NCBI RefSeq assembly: GCF_026342435.1
Contig: NZ_JAPEMT010000001.1
Coordinates: 2,040,501-2,104,500 of the forward strand
DNA length: 64,000 bases
Direction of reading: 5' to 3'
Source of the DNA: Streptomyces sp. NBC_00237
GTDB lineage: Bacteria; Actinomycetota; Actinomycetes; Streptomycetales; Streptomycetaceae
Shown piece by piece: positions 25,151 through 34,049 of the stretch. The notes under the pieces are model-generated. The model ran no database searches, was not told where the DNA came from, and saw only the letters and a program-made list of their open reading frames with translations. Position 1 is the stretch's first letter; each line of letters starts with the position of its first letter. The position numbers and the translations under genes are program-made.

Positions 25151-26512
25151 ATGGACAAGCAGCAGGAATTCGTGCTCCGTACCCTGGAGGAGCGTGACAT
25201 CCGCTTCGTGCGCCTGTGGTTCACCGATGTGCTCGGCTTCCTGAAATCGGTCGCGGTCGCTCCGGCCGAGCTGGAGCAGGCATTCGACGAGGGCATCGGG
25301 TTCGACGGCTCCGCCATCGAGGGCTTCGCCCGGGTCTACGAGTCCGACATGATCGCCAAGCCGGACCCGAGCACCTTCCAGATCCTCCCGTGGCGTGCGG
25401 AGGCCCCCGGCACCGCCCGGATGTTCTGCGACATCCTGATGCCGGACGGCTCGCCGTCCTTCGCCGACCCGCGCTACGTCCTCAAGCGCATCCTGAACAA
25501 GACCTCCGACCTCGGCTTCACCTTCTACACCCACCCCGAGATCGAGTTCTTCCTGCTGAAGGACAAGCCGCTGGACGGGTCGAAGCCGGTCCCGGCCGAC
25601 AACTCGGGGTACTTCGACCACACCCCCCAGAACGTGGGCATGGACTTCCGCCGGCAGGCGATCACCATGCTCGAATCGATGGGCATCTCGGTCGAGTTCA
25701 GCCACCACGAGGGTGCGCCGGGGCAGCAGGAGATCGACCTGCGGTACGCGGACGCGCTGTCGACAGCCGACAACATCATGACCTTCCGCCTCGTCATGAA
25801 GCAGGTCGCGCTGGAGCAGGGCGTGCAGGCCACCTTCATGCCGAAGCCGTTCAGCGAGTTCCCCGGCTCGGGCATGCACACGCACCTGTCGCTGTTCGAG
25901 GGGGACCGGAACGCGTTCTACGAGTCCGGTGCCGAGTACCAACTGTCCAAGGTGGGGCGGTCGTTCATCGCGGGACTGCTGAAGCACGCGGCGGAGATCT
26001 CCGCCGTCACCAACCAGTGGGTCAACTCGTACAAGAGGATCTGGGGCGGCTCCGCGCGCACGGCGGGCTCGGGCGGCGAGGCTCCGTCGTACATCTGCTG
26101 GGGGCACAACAACCGCTCCGCCCTCATCCGCGTACCCATGTACAAGCCCGGCAAGACGGGCTCGTCGCGGGTCGAGGTCCGGTCGATCGACTCGGGCGCC
26201 AATCCGTACCTGACGTACGCGGTTCTGCTGGCCGCCGGTCTCAAGGGGATCGAGGAGGGGTACGAGCTTCCGCCGGGCGCGGACGACGACGTGTGGGCGC
26301 TCTCGGACGCCGAGCGCCGCGCGATGGGCATCGAGCCGCTGCCGCAGAACCTCGGTGAGGCGATCGCGCTGATGGAGCGGAGCGAGCTGGTCGCCGAGAC
26401 GCTCGGCGAGCACGTCTTCGACTTCTTCCTGCGCAACAAGAAGCAGGAGTGGGAGGAGTACCGCTCCGAGGTCACCGCCTTCGAGCTACGGAAGAACCTG
26501 CCGGTGCTGTGA
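25151..26512 (+). CDS. glnA2: Glutamine synthetase-like ligase, GlnA2 type
   Basis: 453 residues, a complete GSI fold. Signatures are GFDGSAIEGFARVYESDM (about 46-63), EFSHHEGAPGQQEIDLRYAD with ATP/metal residues, KPFSEFPGSGMHTHLSLF, and the NRSALIRVP and RSIDSGANPYL substrate residues. The adenylylation site of true GlnA (NLYxLP) is replaced by DDDVWALSDAER, so there is no target Tyr. As I recall, the S. coelicolor homologue GlnA2 (SCO2241) acts on polyamines as a gamma-glutamylpolyamine synthetase. I start at ATG 25151 because GGAAG lies 5 nt upstream. glnE lies 1.6 kb downstream. Confidence 0.85.
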   Translation: MDKQQEFVLRTLEERDIRFVRLWFTDVLGFLKSVAVAPAELEQAFDEGIGFDGSAIEGFARVYESDMIAKPDPSTFQILPWRAEAPGTARMFCDILMPDGSPSFADPRYVLKRILNKTSDLGFTFYTHPEIEFFLLKDKPLDGSKPVPADNSGYFDHTPQNVGMDFRRQAITMLESMGISVEFSHHEGAPGQQEIDLRYADALSTADNIMTFRLVMKQVALEQGVQATFMPKPFSEFPGSGMHTHLSLFEGDRNAFYESGAEYQLSKVGRSFIAGLLKHAAEISAVTNQWVNSYKRIWGGSARTAGSGGEAPSYICWGHNNRSALIRVPMYKPGKTGSSRVEVRSIDSGANPYLTYAVLLAAGLKGIEEGYELPPGADDDVWALSDAERRAMGIEPLPQNLGEAIALMERSELVAETLGEHVFDFFLRNKKQEWEEYRSEVTAFELRKNLPVL

Positions 26513-26541
26513 CCGGGCGGATCGTGGGGTGAGCGCCCGTG

Positions 26542-26590
26542 CCGCCGCACCCGTTGACCGGCCCCGTTGTCGGAAAAATGGGTGCGGCGG
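26542..26590 (+). terminator. Inverted repeat after glnA2
   Basis: An 11-bp perfect stem (CCGCCGCACCC at 26542-26552 with 26580-26590) encloses 27 nt. It lies 30-80 bp after the glnA2 stop and just before the methyltransferase gene. Confidence 0.6.
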
Positions 26591-26616
26591 AGGGCTACCG
26601 CTGAGACCCTGCCCGG

Positions 26617-27354
26617 ATGGAACGTTCACGCAGGTCCCAGCTGGCTCACGTACACCACCCGATCGCGGCCCCGCTCGACGACGCAGCCGTACGTAGGGTG
26701 ATCGGCCGGGCCGTCACCCGGGACGACGCCCGCATCCTCGACCTCGGATGTGGCCAGGCGGAATGGCTGATCCGGGCGCTGGAGGCGCATCCCGGAGCGA
26801 CGGCGGTCGGTGTTGACATCGCCTCCAACGCCCTGGAAGAGGCGCGGGCGCAGGCCGTCGCGCGAGGGGTGGGGGACCGGCTCGAACTGCGGGTCGGGGA
26901 TGCCGGGGAGGTCGCTCCCTCCGGTCCCTTCGACGTGGTCGTCAGCGTCGGTGCCACCCACGCCTTCGGTGGGCTTCTGGGGACTCTGGCCGCTGCCCGC
27001 AAGCACCTCGCTCCCGGCGGAACGGTGCTGGTCGGGGATGCGTACTGGCTCACCGAGCCGACCGCCGACGCGGTCGAGATGCTCGGGGAGTACGAGGACC
27101 TGGCGACCACCGTGGAGAAGATCACCGCTGACGGGTGGGTGCCGGTGTACGGCCACCTCAGCACGCGGCACGAGCTCGACGACTACGAGTGGTGCTGGAC
27201 CGGCTCGCTCGCGGAGTGGGCCGTGGACCATCCCGATGATCCGGACAGCGCGGCGGCCCTGGAGGCGTCGGCCATGCACCGGACGGAGTGGCTGCGCGGG
27301 TACCGGGAGAGCTTCGGTTTCCACACGCTCGTGCTGCGTCCGACGGAAGGCTGA
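26617..27354 (+). CDS. Class I SAM-dependent methyltransferase
   Basis: 245 residues. Motif I is ILDLGCGQAEW (about 40-50), followed by AVGVDIASNALEEA and VGDAGEVAPSGPFDVVVS, with LAPGGTVLVGDAYW later. These define the SAM-binding Rossmann core. There is no recognisable substrate domain, and the resemblance is to small-molecule methyltransferases. The DinB-family gene follows after 3 bp, so the two are probably co-transcribed. Confidence 0.88.
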   Translation: MERSRRSQLAHVHHPIAAPLDDAAVRRVIGRAVTRDDARILDLGCGQAEWLIRALEAHPGATAVGVDIASNALEEARAQAVARGVGDRLELRVGDAGEVAPSGPFDVVVSVGATHAFGGLLGTLAAARKHLAPGGTVLVGDAYWLTEPTADAVEMLGEYEDLATTVEKITADGWVPVYGHLSTRHELDDYEWCWTGSLAEWAVDHPDDPDSAAALEASAMHRTEWLRGYRESFGFHTLVLRPTEG

Positions 27355-27357
27355 CCC

Positions 27358-27879
27358 GTGCCCATGAACGTTGTCGACGATCGGCCCGAACCGCCCAAGC
27401 GCGGCAGCGAGCGCGAGATGCTGCGCGCGTACCTTGATTTTCACCGGGCGACGCTCGCCATGAAGTGCCAGGGGCTGAGCGACGAGGAACTACGGCAGCA
27501 GTCGATGCCGCCGTCGACGCTGTCGCTGCTGGGGCTGGTGCGGCACATGGCGGAGGTCGAGCGGACGTGGTTCCGGCGCGTCATCGGGCGGGAGGAGGGG
27601 CTGCCCTTCGTCTGGTCGGAGAAGGGCGACTTCCAGGAGGCGTACGAGGCGGGTGCCTCGACGCGGGCGGAGGCGTTCGCCGCGTGGGAGGCGGAGGTGG
27701 AGCATGCGCGGCGCATCGAGCGGGAGGCCGAGACGCTGGATGTGCAGGCCCATTTCGCGCGGTGGGGCGAGGATGTTTCGCTGCGGTTCGTGATGCTGCA
27801 TCTGGTGCATGAGTATGCGCGGCACAACGGGCATGCGGACTTTTTGCGGGAGGGGGTGGACGGGGTCGTCGGGGCGTAG
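27358..27879 (+). CDS. DinB superfamily (DUF664) protein
   Basis: 173 residues in a four-helix DinB fold. LVRHMAEVERTWFR (about 60-73) and HLVHEYARHNGHADFLRE (about 148-165) give three His in the usual metal positions. This family includes mycothiol-dependent thiol transferases, fitting an actinomycete; the substrate is unknown. I chose GTG 27358 over ATG 27364 because GGAAGG lies 7 nt before it. It shares an operon with the methyltransferase. Confidence 0.85.
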   Translation: MPMNVVDDRPEPPKRGSEREMLRAYLDFHRATLAMKCQGLSDEELRQQSMPPSTLSLLGLVRHMAEVERTWFRRVIGREEGLPFVWSEKGDFQEAYEAGASTRAEAFAAWEAEVEHARRIEREAETLDVQAHFARWGEDVSLRFVMLHLVHEYARHNGHADFLREGVDGVVGA

Positions 27880-27971
27880 CGCTCGGGCCGCGCGGGGGCG
27901 GGGTGGGGTCTTGGCTTCGGGCCCGGGGGTGGCTCGGGTTACTGCCGGGGGCTCCGCCCCCGGGCCCCCGG

Positions 27972-27990
27972 CCCGCCTTCGGCGGGTTTT
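27972..27990 (+). terminator. UUCG-loop terminator after the DinB gene
   Basis: CCCGCC (27972-27977) pairs with GGCGGG (27981-27986) around TTC, giving the stable C(UUCG)G tetraloop, followed by TTTT. A second GC hairpin (GGGGGC/GCCCCC) lies just upstream. This is a classic intrinsic terminator. Confidence 0.8.
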
Positions 27991-28002
27991 GGCCCCTCCC
28001 CG

Positions 28003-28097
28003 CCCCTTCACCTCAAGCGCTTGCCGCGCGGCTGGGTTTGTACGTGCGGGTGCGTCGTGGCTGGTCGCGCAGTTCCCCGCGCCCCTGAAGGGGCGTC
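28003..28097 (+). repeat. Dispersed element, tail module (copy E)
   Basis: CCTTCACCTCAAGCG, then GTACGTGCGGGTGCGTCGTG, then GCGCAGTTCCCCGCGCCCCT closely match the tail of the full copies at 31200-31370 (reversed) and 57751-57843. It ends 1-2 bp from the glnE stop codon. Confidence 0.75.
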
Positions 28098-28098
28098 C

Positions 28099-31092
28099 CT
28101 AAAGGGTGCCGTAGAAGAGGTCTTCCATGACGGCGCGGGCGCGGCGGGTGGTGCGGCGGTAGTCGTCGAGCATTTCGCCCACGTGGCCCGCTCCGTAGCC
28201 CAAGTAGCGGCCCAGGGCGGCCAGTTCGCGGCCGTCGGAGGGGAAGGTGTCGCCCGCCCTGCCGCGGACGAGCATGACGCCGTTGCGTACGCGGGAGGCC
28301 AGCACCCAGGCGTCGTCCAGGATCTGGGCCTCCTCCGTCGGGATCAGTCCGGCCGCGTGTGCCGCGCGCAGCGCCTCGCGGGTGCGGGTGGTGCGCAGGC
28401 CGGGTTCCGCCCAGCCGTGCCGCATCTGGATGAGCTGGACGGTCCACTCGACGTCGCTCAGGCCGCCTCGGCCCAGTTTGGTGTGGAGGGTGGGGTCGGC
28501 GCCGCGCGGCATGCGTTCGGATTCCATCCGTGCCTTCAGTCGGCGGATCTCGCGGACCGCGTCCTCGCCCAGGCCCTCCGCCGGGTAGCGCAGCGGGTCG
28601 ACCAGGTCGATGAAGCGGCGGCCCAGGTCCGGGTCGCCCGCCATCGGGTCGGCGCGCAGGAGGGCCTGGCTCTCCCAGACCAGGGACCAGCGGCGGTAGT
28701 ACGCCTCGTAGGACTTCAGGGAGCGGACCAGGGGGCCGCTCTTGCCCTCCGGGCGCAGGTCCGCGTCGATCAGCAACGGCGGGTCGGAGGTGGGGAGTTG
28801 GAGGAGTCGGCGCATCTCGGTGACGACCTTGTTGGCGGCCTGGGCCGCTTCCTGGTCGTCGACCCCCTCGCGGGGTTCGTGCACGAAGAGGACGTCCGCG
28901 TCGGAGCCGTAGGCGAGTTCGTGGCCGCCGAAGCGGCCCATGCCGATGACGGCGAAGCGGGTGGGGAGTTCGTCGCCCCACTGCGCGCGGACGGCCGCGC
29001 GCAGGGCTCCGGCGAGAGTGGCGGCGTTCAGGGCGGTGACCGCCCCGCCGACGCGGTCGACCAGGGCGCCGGGGTCGGATTCCGCCGGGCTGTCCTCCGT
29101 ACCGTACGAGCCGATGATGTCGGCGGCGGTGGTGCGGAAGAGCTCGCGGCGGCGGACCCCGCGGGCCGAGGCGACGGCTGCCTCGGCGCCGTCGGCGCGG
29201 CCCACGGCGGCCAGTACCTCCTGCTCCAGGTGCTCGCGGGTGCGCGGGTTGAGGCCCTTGAGGTCGCCGAGGATGGCGACCGCCTCGGGGGCGCGCAGCA
29301 GGAGGTCGGGGGCGAGGCGTCCGGCGGACAGGACGCGGGCGAGGTTCTCGGCGGCTGCCCCCTCGTCGCGCAGCAGGCGCAGGTACCAGGGGGTCTTGCC
29401 GAGGGCGTCCGACACCTTGCGGAAGCCGAGCAGGCCCGCGTCCGGGTCGGCGGAGTCCGCGAACCAGCCGAGGAGGACGGGCAGCAGGGTGCGCTGGATG
29501 GCGGCCTTGCGGGTGACGCCGGAGGAGAGCGCTTCGAGGTGGCGCAGCGCGCCGACCGGGTCCGCGTAGCCGAGGGCCTGGAGGCGCTGCCCGGCGGCGC
29601 GGGGGCTCAACCGGGCCTCGCCAGGGGCGAGTTGGGCGACGGCGTCGAGCAGTGGCCGGTAGAAGAGCTTCTCGTGGAGGCGGCGCACGACGGAGGCGTG
29701 CCGCCGCCACGCCTGCTGGAGCTCGGTGACCGGCTCCCCGCGCAGGCCGAGCGAGCGGCCGAGGCGGCGCAGGTCGGCCACGTCCTCGGGGACCAGGTGG
29801 GTGCGGCGCAGGCGGTACAGCTGGATGCGGTGTTCCATCTTCCGCAGGAAGCGGTACGCCTCGTCGAGCTGCGCGGCGTCCGCCCGGCCCACGTACCCTC
29901 CGGCGGCGAGCGCCTGCAACGCTTCGAGCGTCGTACCGCTGTGCAGGGACGCATCGCTCCTGCCGTGCACCAACTGGAGGAGCTGTACGGCGAATTCGAC
30001 GTCCCGCAGCCCGCCGGGGCCGAGCTTCAGCTCGCGCTCCGCCTGTCCGGCCGGGATGTTGTCGACGACGCGGCGGCGCATCCGCTGGACGTCGGGCACG
30101 AAGTTCTCGCGCTCGGCGGCCTGCCACACCATGGGGGAGAGGGCGTCGACGTACTCCTCGCCGAGGGAGAGGTCACCGGCCACCGGGCGGGCCTTGAGCA
30201 GGGCCTGGAACTCCCAGGTCTTCGCCCAGCGGTGGTAGTAGGCGACGTGGCTGGAGAGGGTGCGGACGAGGGGGCCGTTGCGGCCTTCGGGGCGGAGGTT
30301 GGCGTCGACGGGCCAGATCGTCCCCTCGACGGTCGTCTCCGAGCAGATGCGCATGAGGTGGGAGGCGAGGCGGGTCGCGGCGCGCACGGTCTTGTCCTCG
30401 TCGACGCCGTCGACGGCTTCCGCCACGAAGATCACGTCGACGTCGGACACGTAGTTCAGCTCGTGGCCGCCGCACTTGCCCATGGCGATCACGGCGAGGC
30501 GGCACATCGACGCGTCGTCGGGTGCGGCGCGGCGGGCGATGGCGAGGGCGGCGCGCAGGGTGGCCGTCGCGAGGTCGGCCAGCTCGGCCGCCGTCTGGGC
30601 GACGTCCGTGGTCCCGCACACGTCGCGTGCCGCTATCGAGAGGAGGCAGCGGCGGTAGGCGACGCGCAGGGCGTTGGGCTCCTCGGCCACGGCGAGGTGC
30701 CGTTCGAACTCCGCCACGCCCGGGTGGAGGTCGGCCGCCTCGTACCGCAGGAGGGCGTGCCAGTCGCCGGGGTGGCGGGCGAGGTGGTCGGCGAGGGCCT
30801 CGGACGCGCCCATGACGCCGAGGAGACGGTCGCGGAGGGGCTTGGCCGAGACGAGCGTCCGCAGGAACTCGTGCCGCTCCGTCTCGTCCTGCTGCGCTTC
30901 GGCGAGCCGTACGAGGCCGAGCAGGGCGAGGTCGGGGTCGGCGGTCGCGCCGAGGGCGTCGAGGAGGACGGGGTCGTGGCGCACGAGAGCGAGGGAGTAC
31001 TCGTCGAGGAGGCGCTCGGCGGTGGAGGGGTCGGTGAAGCCGTGCCGGATGAGGCGGGTGAAGGTGCTGCTGCGGCGGCCTGGCACGGTCAT
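28099..31092 (-). CDS. glnE: Bifunctional glutamine-synthetase adenylyltransferase/deadenylase
   Basis: 997 residues, the expected length for actinobacterial GlnE. Two nucleotidyltransferase domains are clear. The N-terminal (deadenylylating) one has GKCGGHELNYVSDVDVIFV (about 205-223) and the C-terminal (adenylylating) one has GRFGGHELAYGSDADVLFV (about 715-733). Each keeps the SDxD metal pair, and helical GlnD-UTase-like parts follow each. GlnE switches GSI on and off by adding AMP to a Tyr, in response to PII. Start at ATG 31092, with AAGGGAC upstream. The GS it would act on (glnA) is not in this window, and the nearby GlnA2 lacks the Tyr motif. Confidence 0.97.
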   Translation of the reverse strand: MTVPGRRSSTFTRLIRHGFTDPSTAERLLDEYSLALVRHDPVLLDALGATADPDLALLGLVRLAEAQQDETERHEFLRTLVSAKPLRDRLLGVMGASEALADHLARHPGDWHALLRYEAADLHPGVAEFERHLAVAEEPNALRVAYRRCLLSIAARDVCGTTDVAQTAAELADLATATLRAALAIARRAAPDDASMCRLAVIAMGKCGGHELNYVSDVDVIFVAEAVDGVDEDKTVRAATRLASHLMRICSETTVEGTIWPVDANLRPEGRNGPLVRTLSSHVAYYHRWAKTWEFQALLKARPVAGDLSLGEEYVDALSPMVWQAAERENFVPDVQRMRRRVVDNIPAGQAERELKLGPGGLRDVEFAVQLLQLVHGRSDASLHSGTTLEALQALAAGGYVGRADAAQLDEAYRFLRKMEHRIQLYRLRRTHLVPEDVADLRRLGRSLGLRGEPVTELQQAWRRHASVVRRLHEKLFYRPLLDAVAQLAPGEARLSPRAAGQRLQALGYADPVGALRHLEALSSGVTRKAAIQRTLLPVLLGWFADSADPDAGLLGFRKVSDALGKTPWYLRLLRDEGAAAENLARVLSAGRLAPDLLLRAPEAVAILGDLKGLNPRTREHLEQEVLAAVGRADGAEAAVASARGVRRRELFRTTAADIIGSYGTEDSPAESDPGALVDRVGGAVTALNAATLAGALRAAVRAQWGDELPTRFAVIGMGRFGGHELAYGSDADVLFVHEPREGVDDQEAAQAANKVVTEMRRLLQLPTSDPPLLIDADLRPEGKSGPLVRSLKSYEAYYRRWSLVWESQALLRADPMAGDPDLGRRFIDLVDPLRYPAEGLGEDAVREIRRLKARMESERMPRGADPTLHTKLGRGGLSDVEWTVQLIQMRHGWAEPGLRTTRTREALRAAHAAGLIPTEEAQILDDAWVLASRVRNGVMLVRGRAGDTFPSDGRELAALGRYLGYGAGHVGEMLDDYRRTTRRARAVMEDLFYGTL

Positions 31093-31194
31093 GCGGGTCC
31101 CTTGGGCGGTGGGCGGTGGGCGTGCGGCTTCCGAGCCTAGTCGTCGGGGGCGGTGGGAGCGGGGTGGGCGGGGGTGGCGATGGACGCCCCCCAG

Positions 31195-31610
31195 GGCCGC
31201 GGGACTGCGTCCCGGGGCTGCGTCCCTGTGCGGCTCCGCCGCGCTCTCTGCTCGCTGGGGCTGCGGAGCATGCCCTCAGGGGCGCGGGGAACTGCGCGGC
31301 CAGCCCCCACGCACCCGCACGTACGCCCCCCAAGCCTCGCGAGTTTAGGTGAAGGATGGGGTCTCCCCTGCTCGAACGAAGTTGAGAGCTTGGGGAAGGG
31401 TCTGGGGCGGCCCGCCGCAGGCGCACCCGGGTGCGGCGCACCTATAGGCGGAGGTAACGGCGGGCGGCACCGGGGCGGGCCCCTTGCGGGGTGCGGGCGG
31501 TACCGGGGCTAGTCGGGGCCGCTCCGGGGTGGGCCCGGAGCGAGGGGGGCCGCCCCCTTGCCCGCCCGTTCCGCCCCCGGGGGGCGGCCCCGCCGCCCAA
31601 GGAGGCTAGG
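31195..31610 (-). repeat. Dispersed GC-rich element, full copy B
   Basis: Reading on the minus strand from 31610: CCTCCTTGGGCGGCGGGGC, a GC-rich hairpin-forming part, GGTGCGCCGCACCCGGGTGC, the CTCAACTTCGTTCGAGCAGG stretch, CCTTCACCTAAACTCGCGAG, then GCGCAGTTCCCCGCGCCCCT and a GGCGGAGCCGCACAG-like end. It is nearly identical over about 280 bp to 57561-57843 read on the plus strand. Confidence 0.88.
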
Positions 31611-31997
31611 CGGAAGCGGAAGGGGCTGGGCCAGCCGCCCAAGGAGGCTAGGCGGAAGCGAAGAGGGGCAGGCCCCGCCCGAGGGGCTGGGGAAGCGGAA
31701 GGGGCAGGCCGCCCGAGGGGGCTAGGCGGAAGCGGAGAGGGGCAGGCTCCGCCCGAGGGGGCTGGGCGGAAGCGGAGCGGGGGAGCGGGCGGTCCAGGGG
31801 CTGGGAAAGGGGAAGGGGCGGAGTCCTGGAGAGCACGTTCCGGGGGAGGGCGAGGGAGTACGCCCCACGGGGAGGGAGTACGCCCCACGGGGAGGGAGTA
31901 CGCCCCACGGGGGGGGAGTACGCCCCACGGGGAGGGAGTACGCCCCACGGGGAGGGAGGGCACCCCAGGAGGAGGGAGTGAGCCCCAGGGGGGAGGG
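31611..31997. repeat. Gene-free low-complexity tract with a 20-bp tandem repeat
   Basis: 31611-31800 is degenerate AGGGGGCTAGGCGGAAGCGG-like DNA, several imperfect copies of about 35 bp. 31854-31953 holds five 20-bp units (GGGAGTACGCCCCACGGGGA), nearly identical, then degenerate units up to the PAP2 stop. I see no gene in 31093-31997 apart from these repeats. Confidence 0.8.
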
Positions 31998-32933
31998 CTA
32001 GGCCCGGGCTGGGAGCAAGGTGCTGCGGGGGCCCACCAGCTTCGGCAGCCGGTGGGGGAGCGAGCCGTACCACGCATAAGCCACCGCGTACCCGAAGGAC
32101 AGACAGAGCAGCCCGCCCACAGCATCCAGCCAGAAGTGGTTGGCCGTGGCGACGATCACGACCAGCGTCAGCGTCGGGTACAGCAGCCCCAGGATCCGCG
32201 CCCACGGCGCCGAGGCCAGGAAGAAGATCGTCAGCCCGCACCACGTCGACCACCCGATGTGCATCGAGGGCATCGCCGCGTACTGGTTCGACATGTTCTT
32301 CAGGTCGCCCGACGCCATCGATCCCCACGTGTGGTGCACGAGCACGGTGTCGACGAACCCGCCCCCGTTCATCAGCCGGGGCGGGGCAAGCGGGTACAGG
32401 TAGTACCCCACCAGCGCCACCCCCGTCGTCGCGAAGAGGATCGTCCGCGCCGCCGCGTACCGCCCCGGCTGCCAGCGGTACAGCCACACCAGCACGCCGA
32501 TCGTCACGATGAAGTGCAACGTCGCGTAGTAGTAGTTCATCGACACGATCAGCCAGGTGACGGAGTCGACCGCGTGGTTGATCGTCTTCTCGACGGCGAT
32601 CCCGAGGTCCTGCTCGACCTTCCAGATCCAGTCGGCGTTGGCGAGCGCCTTCGTCCTCTGCTCGGGGACGGCGTTGCGGATCATCGAGTAGATCCAGTAG
32701 CTGACCAGAATCAGCAGGATCTCGAACCAGATCCTCGGCCGACGCGGCGACCGCACCCTCTTGACCAGCGAAGCAACGCCACGCCCCACCCCGCCGAGTC
32801 GCCCGGAACGACGGGAGGGGTCCTCCGCCGCCGCTCCCTCCTCGCTCACCTTGGGTGACGGGATGGTGGCACGCCGGCCCTCTTCGGGGGCCGCCCCCTG
32901 GCCTGCCTCGGTTCTCGTCGTCGCTTCACCCAT
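31998..32933 (-). CDS. PAP2-superfamily membrane protein (inositol phosphorylceramide synthase-like)
   Basis: 311 residues. A polar, Glu/Arg-rich cytoplasmic leader of about 65 residues precedes about six membrane helices. The PAP2 catalytic signatures are YYLYPLAPPRLM (about 190-201), NQYAAMPSMHIGWSTW (about 230-245, SxxH) and ANHFWLDAVGG (about 278-288, HxxxD). This is the layout of the Aur1/Ipt1-like 'PAP2_3' group, which transfers phospho-head groups such as phosphoinositol. The active site would face outside. A lipid role is likely, but the exact donor and acceptor are unknown. Confidence 0.87.
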   Translation of the reverse strand: MGEATTRTEAGQGAAPEEGRRATIPSPKVSEEGAAAEDPSRRSGRLGGVGRGVASLVKRVRSPRRPRIWFEILLILVSYWIYSMIRNAVPEQRTKALANADWIWKVEQDLGIAVEKTINHAVDSVTWLIVSMNYYYATLHFIVTIGVLVWLYRWQPGRYAAARTILFATTGVALVGYYLYPLAPPRLMNGGGFVDTVLVHHTWGSMASGDLKNMSNQYAAMPSMHIGWSTWCGLTIFFLASAPWARILGLLYPTLTLVVIVATANHFWLDAVGGLLCLSFGYAVAYAWYGSLPHRLPKLVGPRSTLLPARA

Positions 32934-33009
32934 GGGAGACGAGTCTGCCAGATCGTCATCCGCGCACGATCATCCCTCGGACGGTTCCGAGCTGCCTCGC
33001 GTACGACTC

Positions 33010-33035
33010 AGGTACTACTTATTTACTACTTATTG
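33010..33035 (-). promoter_or_regulatory. AT-rich direct repeat between malR and the PAP2 gene
   Basis: On the minus strand TAAGTAGTAAATAAGTAGTA is a direct repeat of TAAGTAGTA at 11-bp period, starting at the malR stop codon itself. It is strikingly AT-rich for this genome. It is upstream of the PAP2 gene, where it could be a regulator site or promoter, and it supplies several extra stop codons after malR. Confidence 0.4.
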
Positions 33036-34049
33036 CCGGGGGCCGGAGGCCGTGGAGCCCCGCACCACCAGCTCCGGCATGAACACGAATTCGCTGTGCG
33101 GCGCGGGCGTCCCGCCGACCTCTTCGAGGAGGGCCCGCACGGCCGCCTGGCCCATCGCCGTCACCGGTTTGCGGATGGTCGTCAGCGGCGGATCGGTGAA
33201 CGCTATGAGCGGCGAGTCGTCGAACCCGACCACCGACACGTCCTTCGGCACGTCGAGGCCCAGCCGCCTGGCCGCCCGTATCGCACCGAGCGCCATCATG
33301 TCGCTCGCGCACACGATCGCCGTGCAGCCCCGCTCGATGAGCGCGGAGGCGGCCGCCTGGCCGCCCTCCAGGGTGTACAGCGAGTGCTGGACGAGCTCCT
33401 CGGTCCCCTCCGACGTCAGCCCGAGGCGCTCCTGCATGCTGGCCCGGAAGCCCTCGATCTTGCGCAGTACGGGCACGAACCGCTTCGGCCCGACCGCGAG
33501 CCCGATCCGGGTGTGCCCGAGCGCCGCGAGGTGCGTGACCGCGAGGCGCATCGCCGCCCGGTCGTCGGGCGAGATGAAGGGGGCCTGCACCTTCGGCGAG
33601 AAGCCGTCGACCAGGACGAAGGGAACGTTCTGGGCGCGCAGCTGCTCGTACCGCTGCATGTCGGCGGTGGTGTCGGCGTGCAGCCCGGAGACGAAGATGA
33701 TCCCCGCGACGCCCCGCGCCACCAGCATCTCCGTCAGCTCGTCCTCGGTGGAGCCGCCGGGGGTCTGGGTGGCGAGCACCGGGGTGTAGCCCTGGCGGGT
33801 CAGCGCCTGCCCTATCACCTGGGCGAGCGCCGGGAAGATGGGGTTTTCCAGTTCGGGGGTTATCAGCCCGACGAGGCCCGCGCTGAGCCGGCGCAGCCGG
33901 ACCGGGCGCTCGTACCCGAGGACGTCGAGTGCGGCGAGTACGGATTCGCGGGTGCCCGAGGCAACACCGGGCTTGCCGTTCAGGACCCGGCTGACCGTCG
34001 CTTCGCTGACTCCCGCCTGGGCTGCGATGTCGGAGAGCCGCGCGGTCAT
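33030..34049 (-). CDS. malR: Maltose-operon repressor, LacI family
   Basis: 339 residues. The N-terminal HTH (LSDIAAQAGVSEATVSRVLNG, about 5-25) and hinge helix are followed by a periplasmic-binding-like sugar domain ending in PELVVRGSTA. It lies upstream of, and divergent from, malEFG, as in other Streptomyces, where MalR represses maltose uptake and amylase genes until maltodextrins appear. Its likely sites are the CTGCAAG/CTTGCAG repeats upstream of malE, the two amylase genes and the small secreted gene. A candidate -10 (TAGGGT) lies about 72 nt before the start. It closely resembles the second LacI protein at 40149. Confidence 0.93.
   Translation of the reverse strand: MTARLSDIAAQAGVSEATVSRVLNGKPGVASGTRESVLAALDVLGYERPVRLRRLSAGLVGLITPELENPIFPALAQVIGQALTRQGYTPVLATQTPGGSTEDELTEMLVARGVAGIIFVSGLHADTTADMQRYEQLRAQNVPFVLVDGFSPKVQAPFISPDDRAAMRLAVTHLAALGHTRIGLAVGPKRFVPVLRKIEGFRASMQERLGLTSEGTEELVQHSLYTLEGGQAAASALIERGCTAIVCASDMMALGAIRAARRLGLDVPKDVSVVGFDDSPLIAFTDPPLTTIRKPVTAMGQAAVRALLEEVGGTPAPHSEFVFMPELVVRGSTASGPRQ

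Noticed and set aside
28021-31140. A 1039-codon plus-strand open frame over glnE
   Set aside because: Antisense shadow of GlnE, which has both SDxD nucleotidyltransferase motifs.
31195-31610. Repeat copies as insertion sequences
   Set aside because: No transposase frame, no clear terminal inverted repeats or target duplications could be seen, so I call them only dispersed repeats.
31854-31953. 20-bp repeats as origin iterons or a CRISPR
   Set aside because: No spacers, no replication gene nearby, and the tract is GC-rich and downstream of a gene.
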